Notes: generated by a model from the sequence alone, not told the origin. Shown: positions 8,496-17,028, numbered from the stretch's first letter. The stretch: DNA of 64,000 nucleotides from Sva-07 sp963743825 (GCA_963743825.1 CAVURC010000012.1:1-64000); one strand, 5' to 3'. Numbers and translations are program-made.

Positions 8496-9388
8496 GAGCC
8501 GAGCAGCGCTCGCAGCGCCGTGGCGAGGTCGGGGTGCTGGAACGTGAAGTCGTCGTCGGCTTCGAGGACGCGGGGGAGGACCTTCTGGCCGGAGAACAGC
8601 AGGTTGTCGGCGAGTTCACCGCCGAGCAGCAGCTTCGGGCCGAACTTGGGGATCGGCACGAACGTCGGGCGGTGCAGCGCCTCGCCGAGCGATTTCGTGA
8701 ACCCGAGGTTGGTGACCGGATTGGGCGCCGTCAGGTTCACGGGGCCCGAGGTGGTGGAGGTGAGCAGGTGGGCGATGGCGGCGACCTCGTCGTCGATCGA
8801 GATCCAACTCTGCCACTGGTCGCCGCTGCCCATCTTGCCGCCGAGGCCGAACTTGAACAGCGGAAGCTGCTTCTTGAGCGCGCCGCCCTTGGCCGAGAGC
8901 ACGATGCCGGTGCGCAGGTGCACGACTCGCGCACCCGCCGCGGCGGCAAGAGCGGTGGCCTGCTCCCACTGCACGCAGATGTCGGCGAGGAACCCGGTGC
9001 CGGGAGTCGATGTCTCGTCGAGTTCTTCGTCGCCTCGTGCGCCGTAGATGCCGATCGCCGATCCCGACAGCAGCACCGTGGGACCGTTGTCGGCTGCGGC
9101 GATCGCCTCGGAGATCAGCGTGGTGCCCTTCGTGCGACTCTCGGTGAGTTCGCGCTTGTACTCGTCGGTCCAGCGCTTGTCGCCGATGCCGGCGCCGGCG
9201 AGATGCACGACGGCGTCCACGCCGTCGAGCGCGTGCGTGTCGATGCGACACTCGGCCGGCGACCAGACGATGTCGGTGCCGGTCGGGTTGCCGCGAACCA
9301 CGCGGATCACCTCGTGGCCGAGCGACTCGAGGTGGGGCTTCAGGGCCGAGCCGATGAGGCCCGTGGATCCGGTGATGGCGACGCGCAT
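8492..9388 (-). CDS. TIGR01777-family NAD-dependent epimerase/dehydratase-like protein (SDR39U1/YfcH type)
   Basis: 298-residue extended SDR. The start 'RVAITGSTGLIGSALKPHLE' is the TGxxGxxG cofactor site. 'DAVVHLAGAGIGDKRWTDEY', 'LLSGSAIGIYGARGDE', 'LRTGIVLSAKGGALKKQLPL' and 'FGLGGKMGSGDQWQSWISID' are diagnostic blocks of the TIGR01777 group. 'LRALLGS' ends the chain at the usual length. The biochemical role of the family is poorly known; relatives occur beside lipid and cofactor genes. It is first gene of the operon and its stop overlaps the next start (ATGA). Confidence 0.85.
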   Translation of the reverse strand: MRVAITGSTGLIGSALKPHLESLGHEVIRVVRGNPTGTDIVWSPAECRIDTHALDGVDAVVHLAGAGIGDKRWTDEYKRELTESRTKGTTLISEAIAAADNGPTVLLSGSAIGIYGARGDEELDETSTPGTGFLADICVQWEQATALAAAAGARVVHLRTGIVLSAKGGALKKQLPLFKFGLGGKMGSGDQWQSWISIDDEVAAIAHLLTSTTSGPVNLTAPNPVTNLGFTKSLGEALHRPTFVPIPKFGPKLLLGGELADNLLFSGQKVLPRVLEADDDFTFQHPDLATALRALLGS

Positions 9389-9438
9389 GACCCCGAGCGT
9401 AGAAGCACGTCGTCACCGCTGCCTCACGCAGCCCGGCT

Positions 9439-9492
9439 GTGAGCGATGTACGTGGCGGCCGGTGTGCGTAGCATCGCTCGTGCATCGCTCAC
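9439..9492. repeat. Inverted repeat, family F (GTGAGCGATG...CATCGCTCAC)
   Basis: gtgagcgatg at 9439-9448 pairs with catcgctcac at 9483-9492; an inner gcatcgctcg gives an alternative partner. It lies between the divergent starts of the epimerase operon and the GNAT remnant, at the broken 5' boundary of that remnant. Related GATGAGCGA hairpins are at 17917-17958, 17990-18029 and 52292-52341. Confidence 0.6.
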
Positions 9493-9511
9493 ACGTGAGG
9501 GTCCGGGCGCA

Positions 9512-9688
9512 GGGTGCTCGGTGCTCGATCGCTGTGATGCCGAGGGCATCCCGGCGTATCTGGAGAACTCGAATCCGGCGAACACGGCGTTCTACGCCCG
9601 TCACGGTTTCGTCGAGCGGCCGACGGCGGGGTTCCCCTCGGGTGCTCCGCCGATGATGCCGATGTGGCGAGAGCCGCGCTCGGCCTGA
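9512..9688 (+). pseudogene. C-terminal remnant of a GNAT acetyltransferase
   Basis: Only the last ~58 residues are present: 'LDRCDAEGIPAYLENSNPAN', 'FYARHGFVERPTAG' and a Pro/Met-rich end. 'L(E)xSNPxNxxFYxRHGF' is the typical end of GNAT N-acetyltransferases, but the acetyl-CoA-binding Q/RxxGxG/A segment and the rest of the N-terminal part are missing. The sequence upstream is a family F palindrome instead of coding sequence. It probably lost its 5' part, perhaps in an event involving the repeat. Confidence 0.6.
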
Positions 9689-9697
9689 GCGGGTTCG

Positions 9698-10340
9698 TCA
9701 GCCGGCTTCGCTGATGATCTGCGTGAGCAGCTCGGGTTCGACGGCACCCGCGATCGATTCGGTCGAACCATCGGTCCTGACGATGACGAAGGCCGGCTGA
9801 TACGGCACGCCGAAGCGGTCGTACACGTCGCCCGGGTCGTCGCTGATCTGCGGGAACGTCAGGCCGTGCTTGTCGATGAACCCCTGGAACGAGTCGTCGT
9901 CGCCGGTCCACGCCACGCCGACGAAGTTGACGGAATCCCCGAACTGCTGGGCAGCCTCCTCGACCGAGGGGGCTTCACGGTTGCAGGTGCTTCAAGTGGG
10001 GGCCCAGAACCAGAACACCGTCGGCTTGCCGGCGTAGTCGGCGCCGGTGAACTCGCCGCCGCCCACGAGTGGAGCGGTGAACTGCAGGGCCTCGGGCACC
10101 GCCACCGCAGTGGCCGTCGTCGCATCGCCGTCGGGTGAGGTCGGCGTCGTGGCGGAATCCGTCGTCGGCCGTCGTCGAGTCGGGCTGTTCGGGCTGCGAT
10201 GCCGCGGGCGGGACCGTCGAGGCGCTGTCGGCGTCGGATCCGCACGCCGCGGCCAGCAACCCGAAGGCCATGACTGCCGCAACGAGCGGTGTTCGGTGGC
10301 GAAGGCGAGTGATCACGCTCGTGAAGGTAGCGAGCCCCAT
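9698..10340 (-). CDS. TlpA-like thioredoxin-fold lipoprotein, probable selenoprotein (U-x-x-C active site)
   Basis: Extracytoplasmic thiol-disulfide oxidoreductase. The N-terminus has a lipoprotein signal peptide, 'VAAVMAFGLLAAACGSD', with Cys in the lipobox, then a Ser/Thr/Pro-rich linker. The thioredoxin fold begins 'LQFTAPLVGGGEFTGADYAG', 'KPTVFWFWAPT', and the next codon is TGA (9994-9992), followed in the same frame by 'STCNREAPSVEEAA', 'VNFVGVAWTGDDDSFQGF', a cis-Pro region 'GVPYQPAFVIVRTDG' and 'ELLTQIISEAG'. Read as selenocysteine, the TGA gives W-A-P-T-U-S-T-C, exactly the TlpA/ResA WxxxCxxC motif with the first Cys replaced. A hairpin with a GGUC loop follows at 9953-9974. A separate one-base frame change near 10160, in the linker, separates the signal peptide from the fold; it is probably a sequence error. 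Confidence 0.8.
9953..9974 (-). promoter_or_regulatory. Candidate SECIS hairpin in the TlpA-like gene
   Basis: On the mRNA strand, agccccctc (9974-9966) pairs with gaggaggct (9961-9953) with one C-A mismatch, closing on the 4-nt loop GGUC. The loop begins 26 nt after the UGA. Bacterial SECIS elements are hairpins just downstream of UGA with a G/U-containing apical loop contacted by SelB (established knowledge; the E. coli fdhF loop contains GGUCU). The fit here is good but found by eye. Confidence 0.55.
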
Positions 10341-10400
10341 CGGCGAATGCAGCGGCGTTCTCCCGACGTTTCCGAAACGTTCTCGTAGGCTCCATCGTCG

Positions 10401-10832
10401 ATGAAGACGCGCACGCTGCTGCTGCTCTCGGTCGGCGTCGGCCTGGCAATCCTGCTCGCCGGGGGCGTCTTCTTCCTGCAACTCGCCAATCAGAGCACTG
10501 CGGTCGAGCCGGCCGACATCGGTGATTCGGTGACGGTCGGCGACGTCGAGGTCACCGTGCTCGCAACGTCGCAGGCCGATCCGATCTTTGCCGTCGATGT
10601 GGAGATCGGCGGCGTCGACGACTCCGACGGAGTCGACAGCTTCGAGTTGATCACCGGTGACCTCGAGCTCTCACCGATCACCGCGCCGGCCGATGGTCGA
10701 TGCGTCGACATCAGCGAGATCCAACAGCGGTGTCGCATCGAGTTCGACGTCAGTGGTGCCGATGCTTCGAACCGGGTGCTGATCCTCGTGCGTGGTGAGG
10801 AACGCCGAACCTGGGTGTTGTCGGCGTCGTGA
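10401..10832 (+). CDS. Small membrane-anchored hypothetical protein
   Basis: 143 residues, no recognised family. The N-terminal 'TLLLLSVGVGLAILLAGGVF' is a transmembrane anchor or uncleaved signal. The remainder is acidic and beta-rich, with 'GDSVTVGDVEVTVLAT' and two Cys (in 'DGRCVDISEIQQRCRIEF') that could form a disulfide outside the membrane. It is divergent from the TlpA-like lipoprotein with ~60 bp between starts, so a shared promoter region and an extracytoplasmic redox link are possible, but that is inference. The ATG at 10401 directly precedes the anchor. Confidence 0.6.
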   Translation: MKTRTLLLLSVGVGLAILLAGGVFFLQLANQSTAVEPADIGDSVTVGDVEVTVLATSQADPIFAVDVEIGGVDDSDGVDSFELITGDLELSPITAPADGRCVDISEIQQRCRIEFDVSGADASNRVLILVRGEERRTWVLSAS

Positions 10833-10890
10833 ACCCCGATCGCAGCACATCCCGATGACGACCCGGGAATCCGGCGCTACGGTGAGCGGG

Positions 10891-12294
10891 GTGAGTGACC
10901 ATTTTGACCTGGTGGTGATTGGTGGCGGCCCCGGCGGCTACTCGGCAGCGCTGTACGGCGCATCGGCGGGCTTGAACGTCGCTCTCGTCGAGATGGACGC
11001 ACTGGGGGGAACCTGCCTCAACCGAGGCTGCATCCCCGCCAAGGCGTTTCTCGAAACCGCTGCGGTGAAGCGCCACGTCGACCACGCCGCCGACTTCGGC
11101 ATCGAGGGTTCCGGCACACCGAGCGTGAACTTCGCCCGCACCCAGCAACGCAAACAAGGCATCGTCGATGGTCTCGTCAAGGGCATCGCGGCGATGTGCA
11201 AGGGCCGTAAGGTCGAGGTGTTCAACGGTGTCGGATCGCTCGGTGCCGGCCGCGCCGTGAGCGTCTCGATGGCCGACGGATCGTCGGCGACGATCACCGG
11301 CGACAACGTGATCCTCGCGGCGGGATCAGTGCCGCGACTCATCCCCGGCTTCGAACGCGGCGGGCCGATCATGACGAGCGACGAGGTGCTCGATCTCGAC
11401 GTGCTCCCCGCCCGAGTGGTGGTGATCGGTGGCGGTGCCATCGGTTGCGAGTTCGCATCGACGTTCGCCGACCTCGGGAGCGAGGTCACGATCCTCGAGG
11501 GACTCCCGAAGATCCTTCCCGGCCTCGACGCCGACCTCGCCAAGGTCGTCGAGAAGTCGTTCAAGAAGAAGAAGATCGCGATTCGCACCGGCGTCATGGT
11601 CAAGGGCCACACGCCGAACGGTTCGGGCGGCACCACGGTGGCGTTCGGCGACGACGAGTCGGTCGAGGTCGATGCCGTCGTGGTGTCGGTCGGCCGTCGT
11701 CCGTTCGTCGATCATCTGGGTCTGCAGGGAACCGGCGTGGTCGTCGACGAGCGGGGCTTCGTCGTGGTCGACGAGTACTGCCAGACCGCCGAGCCGGGTG
11801 TGTACGCAGTCGGTGACCTGATCGCCACGCCGCAGCTCGCCCATGTGGCGTATGCCGAAGCGATCCTCGTGATCAAGCACCTGCTCGGCGAGTCGCCGAT
11901 GCCGGTGATGTACGACCGGGTGCCGTGGGCGATCTACTGCCACCCCGAAGTGGCGTGGGCAGGCCCCGACGAGGAGCAGGCCAAGGCGGCCGGCTACGAC
12001 GTGGTGGTCGCCAAGCATCCGTTCAAGTTCAACAGCCGGGCCCAGATCGTGGGCGAGACCGAGGGCCTCGTGAAGGTCATCGCCAAGCGCAACGCCGACG
12101 GCTCGGCCGGCCAGGTGCTCGGCGTCCACATGGTGGGACCCTGGGTCACCGAACAGCTCAGCGGCGGATACCTCGCGGTCAACTGGGAAGCGACGGTCGA
12201 CGACATCGCCGAGTTCCTCCAGCCCCACCCGAGTCTCTCCGAGCTCTTCGGCGAGACCGTCATGTCGCTCACCGGCCGCAACTTCAACGGCTGA
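10891..12294 (+). CDS. lpdA: Dihydrolipoyl dehydrogenase (E3)
   Basis: Reoxidises dihydrolipoyl groups of 2-oxoacid dehydrogenase complexes with NAD+. About 467 residues from the GTG at 10891 (VSDHFDLVVIGGGPGGYSAA; an ATG at 10855 in frame is an alternative). The FAD-binding GGGPGG is followed by the redox-active disulfide in 'GGTCLNRGCIPAKAFLE' (CxxxxC). The NAD-binding fold is 'VVVIGGGAIGCEFASTFADL'; the second FAD motif is 'GVYAVGDLIATPQLAHVAYA'; the C-terminal interface has the catalytic His-Glu pair in 'QPHPSLSEL'. It lies 39 bp upstream of the E2 gene, forming an E3-E2-lipB/lipA operon. Confidence 0.95.
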   Translation: MSDHFDLVVIGGGPGGYSAALYGASAGLNVALVEMDALGGTCLNRGCIPAKAFLETAAVKRHVDHAADFGIEGSGTPSVNFARTQQRKQGIVDGLVKGIAAMCKGRKVEVFNGVGSLGAGRAVSVSMADGSSATITGDNVILAAGSVPRLIPGFERGGPIMTSDEVLDLDVLPARVVVIGGGAIGCEFASTFADLGSEVTILEGLPKILPGLDADLAKVVEKSFKKKKIAIRTGVMVKGHTPNGSGGTTVAFGDDESVEVDAVVVSVGRRPFVDHLGLQGTGVVVDERGFVVVDEYCQTAEPGVYAVGDLIATPQLAHVAYAEAILVIKHLLGESPMPVMYDRVPWAIYCHPEVAWAGPDEEQAKAAGYDVVVAKHPFKFNSRAQIVGETEGLVKVIAKRNADGSAGQVLGVHMVGPWVTEQLSGGYLAVNWEATVDDIAEFLQPHPSLSELFGETVMSLTGRNFNG

Positions 12295-12333
12295 CCCAGA
12301 CACCGAACACGACCCATCGAAGGATCACACCCC

Positions 12334-13798
12334 ATGGCAGATGTCACGCTCCCACAGCTCGGTGAAACGGTCACCGAAGGCACCATCACACAGTGGTTCA
12401 AGAACGTCGGCGACACCGTCGCTGCTGACGAGCCGTTGTTCGAGGTGTCGACGGACAAGGTCGACACCGAAGTTCCGTCACCCGTGTCCGGTGTACTCAC
12501 CGAGATCCGCGTGCAGGAAGGTGACACCGTCGATGTGGGCACGGTGATCGCCGTCGTTGCAGATGCCGATGGTGCGGCCCCCGCTGCTCCGGCACCCGAG
12601 GCAGCGCCCGCTCCGCGACCTGAACCAGTGCCTGCTCCGAACCCGAACCCGCGCCGGCTCCGGTCGAGCAGGCGCCGCCACCTCCCCCCGCTCCGCCGAC
12701 GCCACCTCCGGCTCCCGTCGCTGCGCCGGCACCGCCCGCACCGGTGGTGCCATCGCCGGCAACGGCTGCAGCCGGCGACAACCGGCTGCTGTCACCCGTG
12801 GTCCGTCGCCTCGTCAACGACAACGGCCTCGACCCCGATGCGATCACCGGCACCGGCCCCGGCGGTCGGATCACACGCGACGACGTCCTCGACCATCTCG
12901 ATGCCGCCGGAGGCCAACCGGCCGCCGCGCCGGCTCCGGCTGCGACTCCCGCTCCGGCCGCGACTCCGGCGCTGCCCCGGCTCCGGCTGCAACCCCGGCC
13001 CCGGCTGCAACCCCGGCTCCGGCTGCAACCCCGGCTCCGGCTCCTGCGGCTCCGGTCGCCGCTGTGGCTCCCGTGACCGCAGGCGGACGTGACACCGTGC
13101 TGGCGCTGTCGAAGATCCGTCGTCTGACCGGCGACCACATGGTGATGAGCAAGGCCATGAGCCCGCACGCATTCAGTGTGGTCGAGGTCGACTTCGCCAA
13201 CGTCGACGTCGTGCGCAACAAGGTCAAGAACGAGTGGAAGGCAACACACGGCTTCGGACTCACCTACCTGCCGTTCATCGCCCGCGCCGTCATCGACGGC
13301 CTGGGCGAGTTCCCACACCTCAATGCGAGCGTGAGCGGACCCGACCTCGTCGTGCACAACTACATCGACCTCGGCATCGCCGTCGATCTCGAGTACGAGG
13401 GTCTGCTCGCCCCCGTCATCCGTGACGCCGAAACGAAGCGACTTGCAGCCATCGCCGGTGAGATCTCCGACCTCGCCGATCGGGCCCGCACGCGCAAGCT
13501 CAGCCCCGACGAGATCTCGGGCGGCACGTTCACGCTGACCAACAACGGTTCAGCCGGCTCGGTGCTCACCATGCCGATCATCAACCAGCCGCAGGTGGCG
13601 ATCATCTCGACCGACGCGATCGTCCGCCGGCCCGTCGTCGCCATCGGCCCCGACGGGGGAGAAGCCATTGCCATCCATCCGGTCGGCAACCTGGCCATGA
13701 GTTGGGATCATCGGGCCTTCGACGGTGCCTATGCCGCCGGATTCCTCAAGCGGGTCAAGGAGATCCTCGAGACCAAGGATTGGTCCACCGAGCTCTGA
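12334..13798 (+). CDS. 2-oxoacid dehydrogenase E2 (dihydrolipoyl acyltransferase), frame-disrupted in its linker
   Basis: Lipoyl-bearing core of a 2-oxoacid dehydrogenase complex (pyruvate or 2-oxoglutarate). Domains in order: one N-terminal lipoyl domain ('VTLPQLGETVTEGTITQWFK', lipoyl Lys in 'EVSTDKVDTEVPS'); a Pro/Ala-rich linker; an E1/E3-binding domain ('LLSPVVRRLVNDNGLDPDAI', 'GTGPGGRITRDDVLDHL'); a second Ala/Pro linker; and the catalytic domain ('HAFSVVEVDFANVDVVRNK', 'GGTFTLTNNGSAGSVLTMPI', and 'SWDHRAFDGAYAAGFL' with the catalytic HxxxDG). The domains lie in three different frames; the shifts fall near 12640-12690 and 12960-13070 in C/G-rich low-complexity linker, where indel errors are likely. 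Substrate is unresolved; a pyruvate E1 (aceE) is nearby. Confidence 0.88.
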
Positions 13799-13811
13799 CG
13801 GCTCGGACGAC

Positions 13812-15512
13812 GTGACGATCGTGTCGGATCCGCTGCGCGTCCGCTGGTTGGGTCGGGTGCCGTACCGCGAGGCGCTGGCGGTGCAGACAGCGCTGTTCGA
13901 GAACGGCGACGGACAACATCTGTTGCTGCTCGAACATCCACACGTGTTCACCCACGGAACCCGGTCCGATCTGTCGGTCAACCTGCGCTGCGAACCGGCA
14001 TCGGTCGGAGCAGAACTCGTCGCCGTGAAACGTGGCGGCGACATCACCTACCACGGCCCCGGTCAGCTCGTCGGCTACCCGATCGTGAACGTCGATCGGC
14101 TCGGGGCATCGGCCCATGTGTGCAGCGTCGAAGGGCTGATCATCGACGCGCTCGCCGAACTCGGGCTGTCGAACGCGGGTCGTCTGGACGGCTTCGCCGG
14201 CGTGTGGCTCGACGTCGATGTACCCGGCGTCGAGCCTCGAAAGATCTGCGCGATCGGGGTGCGGTTGGCCCGGGGTCGCACGATGCACGGGTTCGCGCTC
14301 AACGTCACCACCGACATGACCTATCTCCGCGAGCACATCGTCCCGTGCGGCATCGCCGACCGGCCGGTGACCTCCCTCGCCGAGGAGGGCGTCGACGTGT
14401 CGATGCGCGACGTGGTCGACGTCGTCGCGCGGCTCGCCGCCGATCGCTGGGCGAACGGCGCACTCGAACGCCAGGACGTGGCGTGGCGACACGCCGCCGA
14501 CGGTCGCGACCTGTCGGCGTTCTCGCGCGGCGAAGGGCCGGGCGAGCAGGTCAAGTTGGTGTCGGAACGCGCAACGGCGCGATTGAACGATGCCGGAGTC
14601 ACGTCGGGGTTGTCGATCGAAACCCGCAAACCCGACTGGCTGCGCCCGAAGGTCGAACTCGGAGCGGGCGTCACGACGCTGCGCAAGACGATCCGCGAGC
14701 TCGGCCTCGTGACCGTCTGCGAGGACGCCGGTTGCCCGAACCTGTCCGACTGCTGGTCCGATGGCACGGCGACGTTCATGGTGCTCGGCGAGCGGTGCAC
14801 GCGGGCATGCGGGTTCTGCCTCGTCGACACGAGCAAGCCGCTCGATCCGATGGCTGACGAACCTGCACGGGTCGCCGAGGCGATCGATCGGATGGCACTC
14901 GACCACGCGGTGCTCACGATGGTGGCCCGTGACGACCTCGCCGACGGTGGGATGGCTCATGTCGCCGCCTGTGTCGAAGCGATTCGCGAGCGTCGTCCCG
15001 GTGCACGTGTCGAGACGTTGATCTCCGATGCCAAGGGTGATGGCGCGGCGCTCGACCTTCTCTTTCGAGTTCGACCCGACGTGCTGAACCACAACATCGA
15101 GACCGTCGCCCGCCTGCAGCGAGCGGTCCGGCCGTCGGCTGGTTACGCGCGGTCGCTGTCGGTGCTCGCCAGGGCGAAGGCCGCTGGGCTCACCACCAAG
15201 ACCGGGTTCATGGTGGGCCTCGGCGAGACCGACGACGAGATCGTCGGCTGTCTGGCGGACCTCGCCGACCTCGGTGTCGACATCGTGACGATCGGCCAGT
15301 ACCTCCGCCCGACCTCGCATCATCTCCCCATCGTCCGCTACGCCGAGCCCGCCGAGTTCGAGCGGTGGAAGGCAATCGGTGAGTCGTTCGGCGTCGGTCA
15401 CGTCGAGGCGAGTCCGCTCACCCGGTCGAGTTACCACGCCAAGTCGGCCGCCGATGCCGTCGATGCGCCGATCGCCGTTGCGGTGCCGGTCGGTTCCGTC
15501 TCGTTCACGTGA
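13812..15512 (+). CDS. lipB-lipA: Fused octanoyltransferase-lipoyl synthase (LipB-LipA)
   Basis: One 566-residue chain carries both enzymes of lipoyl assembly. The LipB part (residues ~1-235) moves octanoate from acyl-ACP to the lipoyl lysine: 'LLLLEHPHVFTHGTRS', 'VKRGGDITYHGPGQLVGYPI', the catalytic Lys in 'RKICAIGVR', 'MHGFALNV' and the catalytic Cys in 'IVPCGIADRPVTSL'. The LipA part (~255-566) inserts two sulfurs by radical SAM chemistry: auxiliary-cluster cysteines in 'CEDAGCPNLSDCW' (CX4CX5C), SAM cluster in 'RCTRACGFCLVDT' (CX3CX2C), and the conserved end 'RSSYHAKSAAD'. The start is GTG 13812 (VTIVSDPLRVRWLG) or GTG 13821. It follows the E2 gene by 13 bp; its stop overlaps the next GTG. 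Confidence 0.93.
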   Translation: MTIVSDPLRVRWLGRVPYREALAVQTALFENGDGQHLLLLEHPHVFTHGTRSDLSVNLRCEPASVGAELVAVKRGGDITYHGPGQLVGYPIVNVDRLGASAHVCSVEGLIIDALAELGLSNAGRLDGFAGVWLDVDVPGVEPRKICAIGVRLARGRTMHGFALNVTTDMTYLREHIVPCGIADRPVTSLAEEGVDVSMRDVVDVVARLAADRWANGALERQDVAWRHAADGRDLSAFSRGEGPGEQVKLVSERATARLNDAGVTSGLSIETRKPDWLRPKVELGAGVTTLRKTIRELGLVTVCEDAGCPNLSDCWSDGTATFMVLGERCTRACGFCLVDTSKPLDPMADEPARVAEAIDRMALDHAVLTMVARDDLADGGMAHVAACVEAIRERRPGARVETLISDAKGDGAALDLLFRVRPDVLNHNIETVARLQRAVRPSAGYARSLSVLARAKAAGLTTKTGFMVGLGETDDEIVGCLADLADLGVDIVTIGQYLRPTSHHLPIVRYAEPAEFERWKAIGESFGVGHVEASPLTRSSYHAKSAADAVDAPIAVAVPVGSVSFT

Positions 15513-17005
15513 CTCGCTGGTCGGCGGAGCAGGTCGAGGCGATTGCGCCGACGCCTGCGGCACTGACCGCCGCCCGACCGCTCGTGTCGCTCAGCCGCTG
15601 GGGTTCGACCGGTGCCGACGACCGTGTGGTGTGGGGTGTGTGTCGCGGGAGTGGTACCGAGCCGTACGACACGATGGTCGACCACGTCGGCGTCGGATTC
15701 TCGTGTACGTGTCCGAGCCGCCGCCGGCCCTGCAAACACGCGCTTGCCCTGCTGATGCTCTGGGCCAACGGCCAGATCGTCGACATCGCCGCTCCGCCCC
15801 AAGTCGAAGCCTGGCTGTCATCTCGCAGGTCTGCGACGCACCAGGTGTCCGACACCCGCAGGGTGTCTGACACGAGCCCAGACCTGATGGCCCTCGACAC
15901 GATCACACCTGCCGACGAGGCACCGACGCGCGAGGCCGACGAGGTGTCGACGCGCACGGCAGGCGTCGACAGCGCGCGTGACGGTCGTGGGATCGTGTCA
16001 GACACCCCTGGCGGGGTGTCGGACACCTTGCCCGGGTCGAGCGATCCGACACCTGACCGTGACCGCGGTCGCGATGAGCGGGTGGAGCGGATGTACGCAG
16101 GGCTGGCGGAACTCGACCGGTGGCTCGACGACCGGATGCGCACCGGGCTTGCGGACCCGGCGCTCGCCCACTACGGCACCTGGGATCAACTCGCCGCCCG
16201 GCTCGTCGACGCACAAGCCGGGAGCCTCGCCAACCGAATCCGGCGGCTGGCTGGGCTCGTCGGCGCCTCGCCCGATTGGCACAGCGACGTGCTCGCCGAA
16301 CTCGGCATGCTGCACCTGCTGTCGCAGGCCGCCCGCCGCATCGGATCGCTGCCGGGTCCACTCGCCGATGCCGTTGCCACGACGGTCGGCTGGCAGGTCC
16401 GCCAGGCCGACATTCTGGGTGGCGTGCCCGATACCGACGAGTGGATCGTCGCCGGCCGCAGCGACACCCGTGAGGATCGCATCGAGGTGCGACGCCATTG
16501 GTTGCGCGGGACGAACTCGGGCCGCTGGGCGCTCGTGCTGTCGTTCGCCGCGTACCGCCAGAGCCTCGACACGTCGCTGCTGGTCGGCACGTCGGTGCAT
16601 GCCGACCTCCATCGCTATCCCGGACCGGCACTCCGAGCGCTCGTCGGGCATCGTCACGCCGACGCGTTCGGTCCGGTGCGCCCGCCGGCGGTCGACGTGG
16701 CGGGAGCGTGCGACGAGATCGGTTCGATGCTCGTCGCCGAGCCGTGGCTCGATCGGGTCCCGGCAACGGTCCGTGCGGCGGTGACCCGTTCGGGCTCCAG
16801 CTGGCTGCTCGTCGACGACACCGGCAGCCTTCCCCTCCTCGCCGGCGGCTCCATCGCCGCACTCCTCGCCATCTCCGCCGGCGACCCCGTGGACGTGACG
16901 CTCGAGTGGACGCCACACGGTGTCGTCCCGCTCACGATCCACCTGCCCGACCGTTCCATCGACATCGGCCCGAGGGCCGACGACTCCTTCGTGAGCGCCG
17001 CATGA
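15509..17005 (+). CDS. SWIM zinc-finger protein, first gene of the MoxR/VWA cluster
   Basis: 498 residues, starting with the GTG that overlaps the lipA stop (GTGA). Residues ~68-80 hold the SWIM motif CxCx6CxH ('FSCTCPSRRRPCKHALALL'), a zinc finger used for DNA or protein binding. After a variable linker (residues ~110-190), the C-terminal part ('RMYAGLAELDRWLDDRMRTG', 'GTWDQLAARLVDAQAGSLAN', 'GSSWLLVDDTGSLPLL') matches the SWIM-family proteins that accompany DUF5691, MoxR, DUF5682 and VWA genes in actinobacteria. The linker carries four in-frame copies of VSDT encoded by palindromes at 15844-15873 and 15995-16027. The exact function is unknown; the context suggests a substrate or nucleic-acid adaptor for the MoxR ATPase. 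Confidence 0.85.
   Translation: MTRWSAEQVEAIAPTPAALTAARPLVSLSRWGSTGADDRVVWGVCRGSGTEPYDTMVDHVGVGFSCTCPSRRRPCKHALALLMLWANGQIVDIAAPPQVEAWLSSRRSATHQVSDTRRVSDTSPDLMALDTITPADEAPTREADEVSTRTAGVDSARDGRGIVSDTPGGVSDTLPGSSDPTPDRDRGRDERVERMYAGLAELDRWLDDRMRTGLADPALAHYGTWDQLAARLVDAQAGSLANRIRRLAGLVGASPDWHSDVLAELGMLHLLSQAARRIGSLPGPLADAVATTVGWQVRQADILGGVPDTDEWIVAGRSDTREDRIEVRRHWLRGTNSGRWALVLSFAAYRQSLDTSLLVGTSVHADLHRYPGPALRALVGHRHADAFGPVRPPAVDVAGACDEIGSMLVAEPWLDRVPATVRAAVTRSGSSWLLVDDTGSLPLLAGGSIAALLAISAGDPVDVTLEWTPHGVVPLTIHLPDRSIDIGPRADDSFVSAA
15844..15873. repeat. In-frame double palindrome inside the SWIM gene (copy 1)
   Basis: ggtgtccgacacc and gtgtctgacac lie 6 bp apart and also pair with each other as gtgtccgacaccc / gggtgtctgacac (one mismatch), giving a long hairpin. 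It encodes VSDTRRVSDT in the variable linker. The core GTGTCNGACAC is the same as the centre of the intergenic family A palindromes. Confidence 0.75.
15995..16027. repeat. In-frame double palindrome inside the SWIM gene (copy 2)
   Basis: gtgtcagacacccc pairs with ggggtgtcggacac (one mismatch) across a 4-nt gap. It encodes VSDTPGGVSDT. Its architecture matches copy 1, 120 bp upstream, with only the inner bases differing. The length keeps the reading frame. Confidence 0.75.
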
Positions 17006-17028
17006 CCCCGCACACACCCCGCACGAAC

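Noticed and set aside
12900..13065. Low-complexity ccggctgcaacccc repeats as a separate repeat element
   Set aside because: They are the Ala/Pro linker of the E2 protein, with the frame lost by indels.
13755..15563. 600-codon open frame antisense to lipB-lipA
   Set aside because: The composition is that of an antisense shadow, and the sense strand has all LipB and LipA catalytic motifs.
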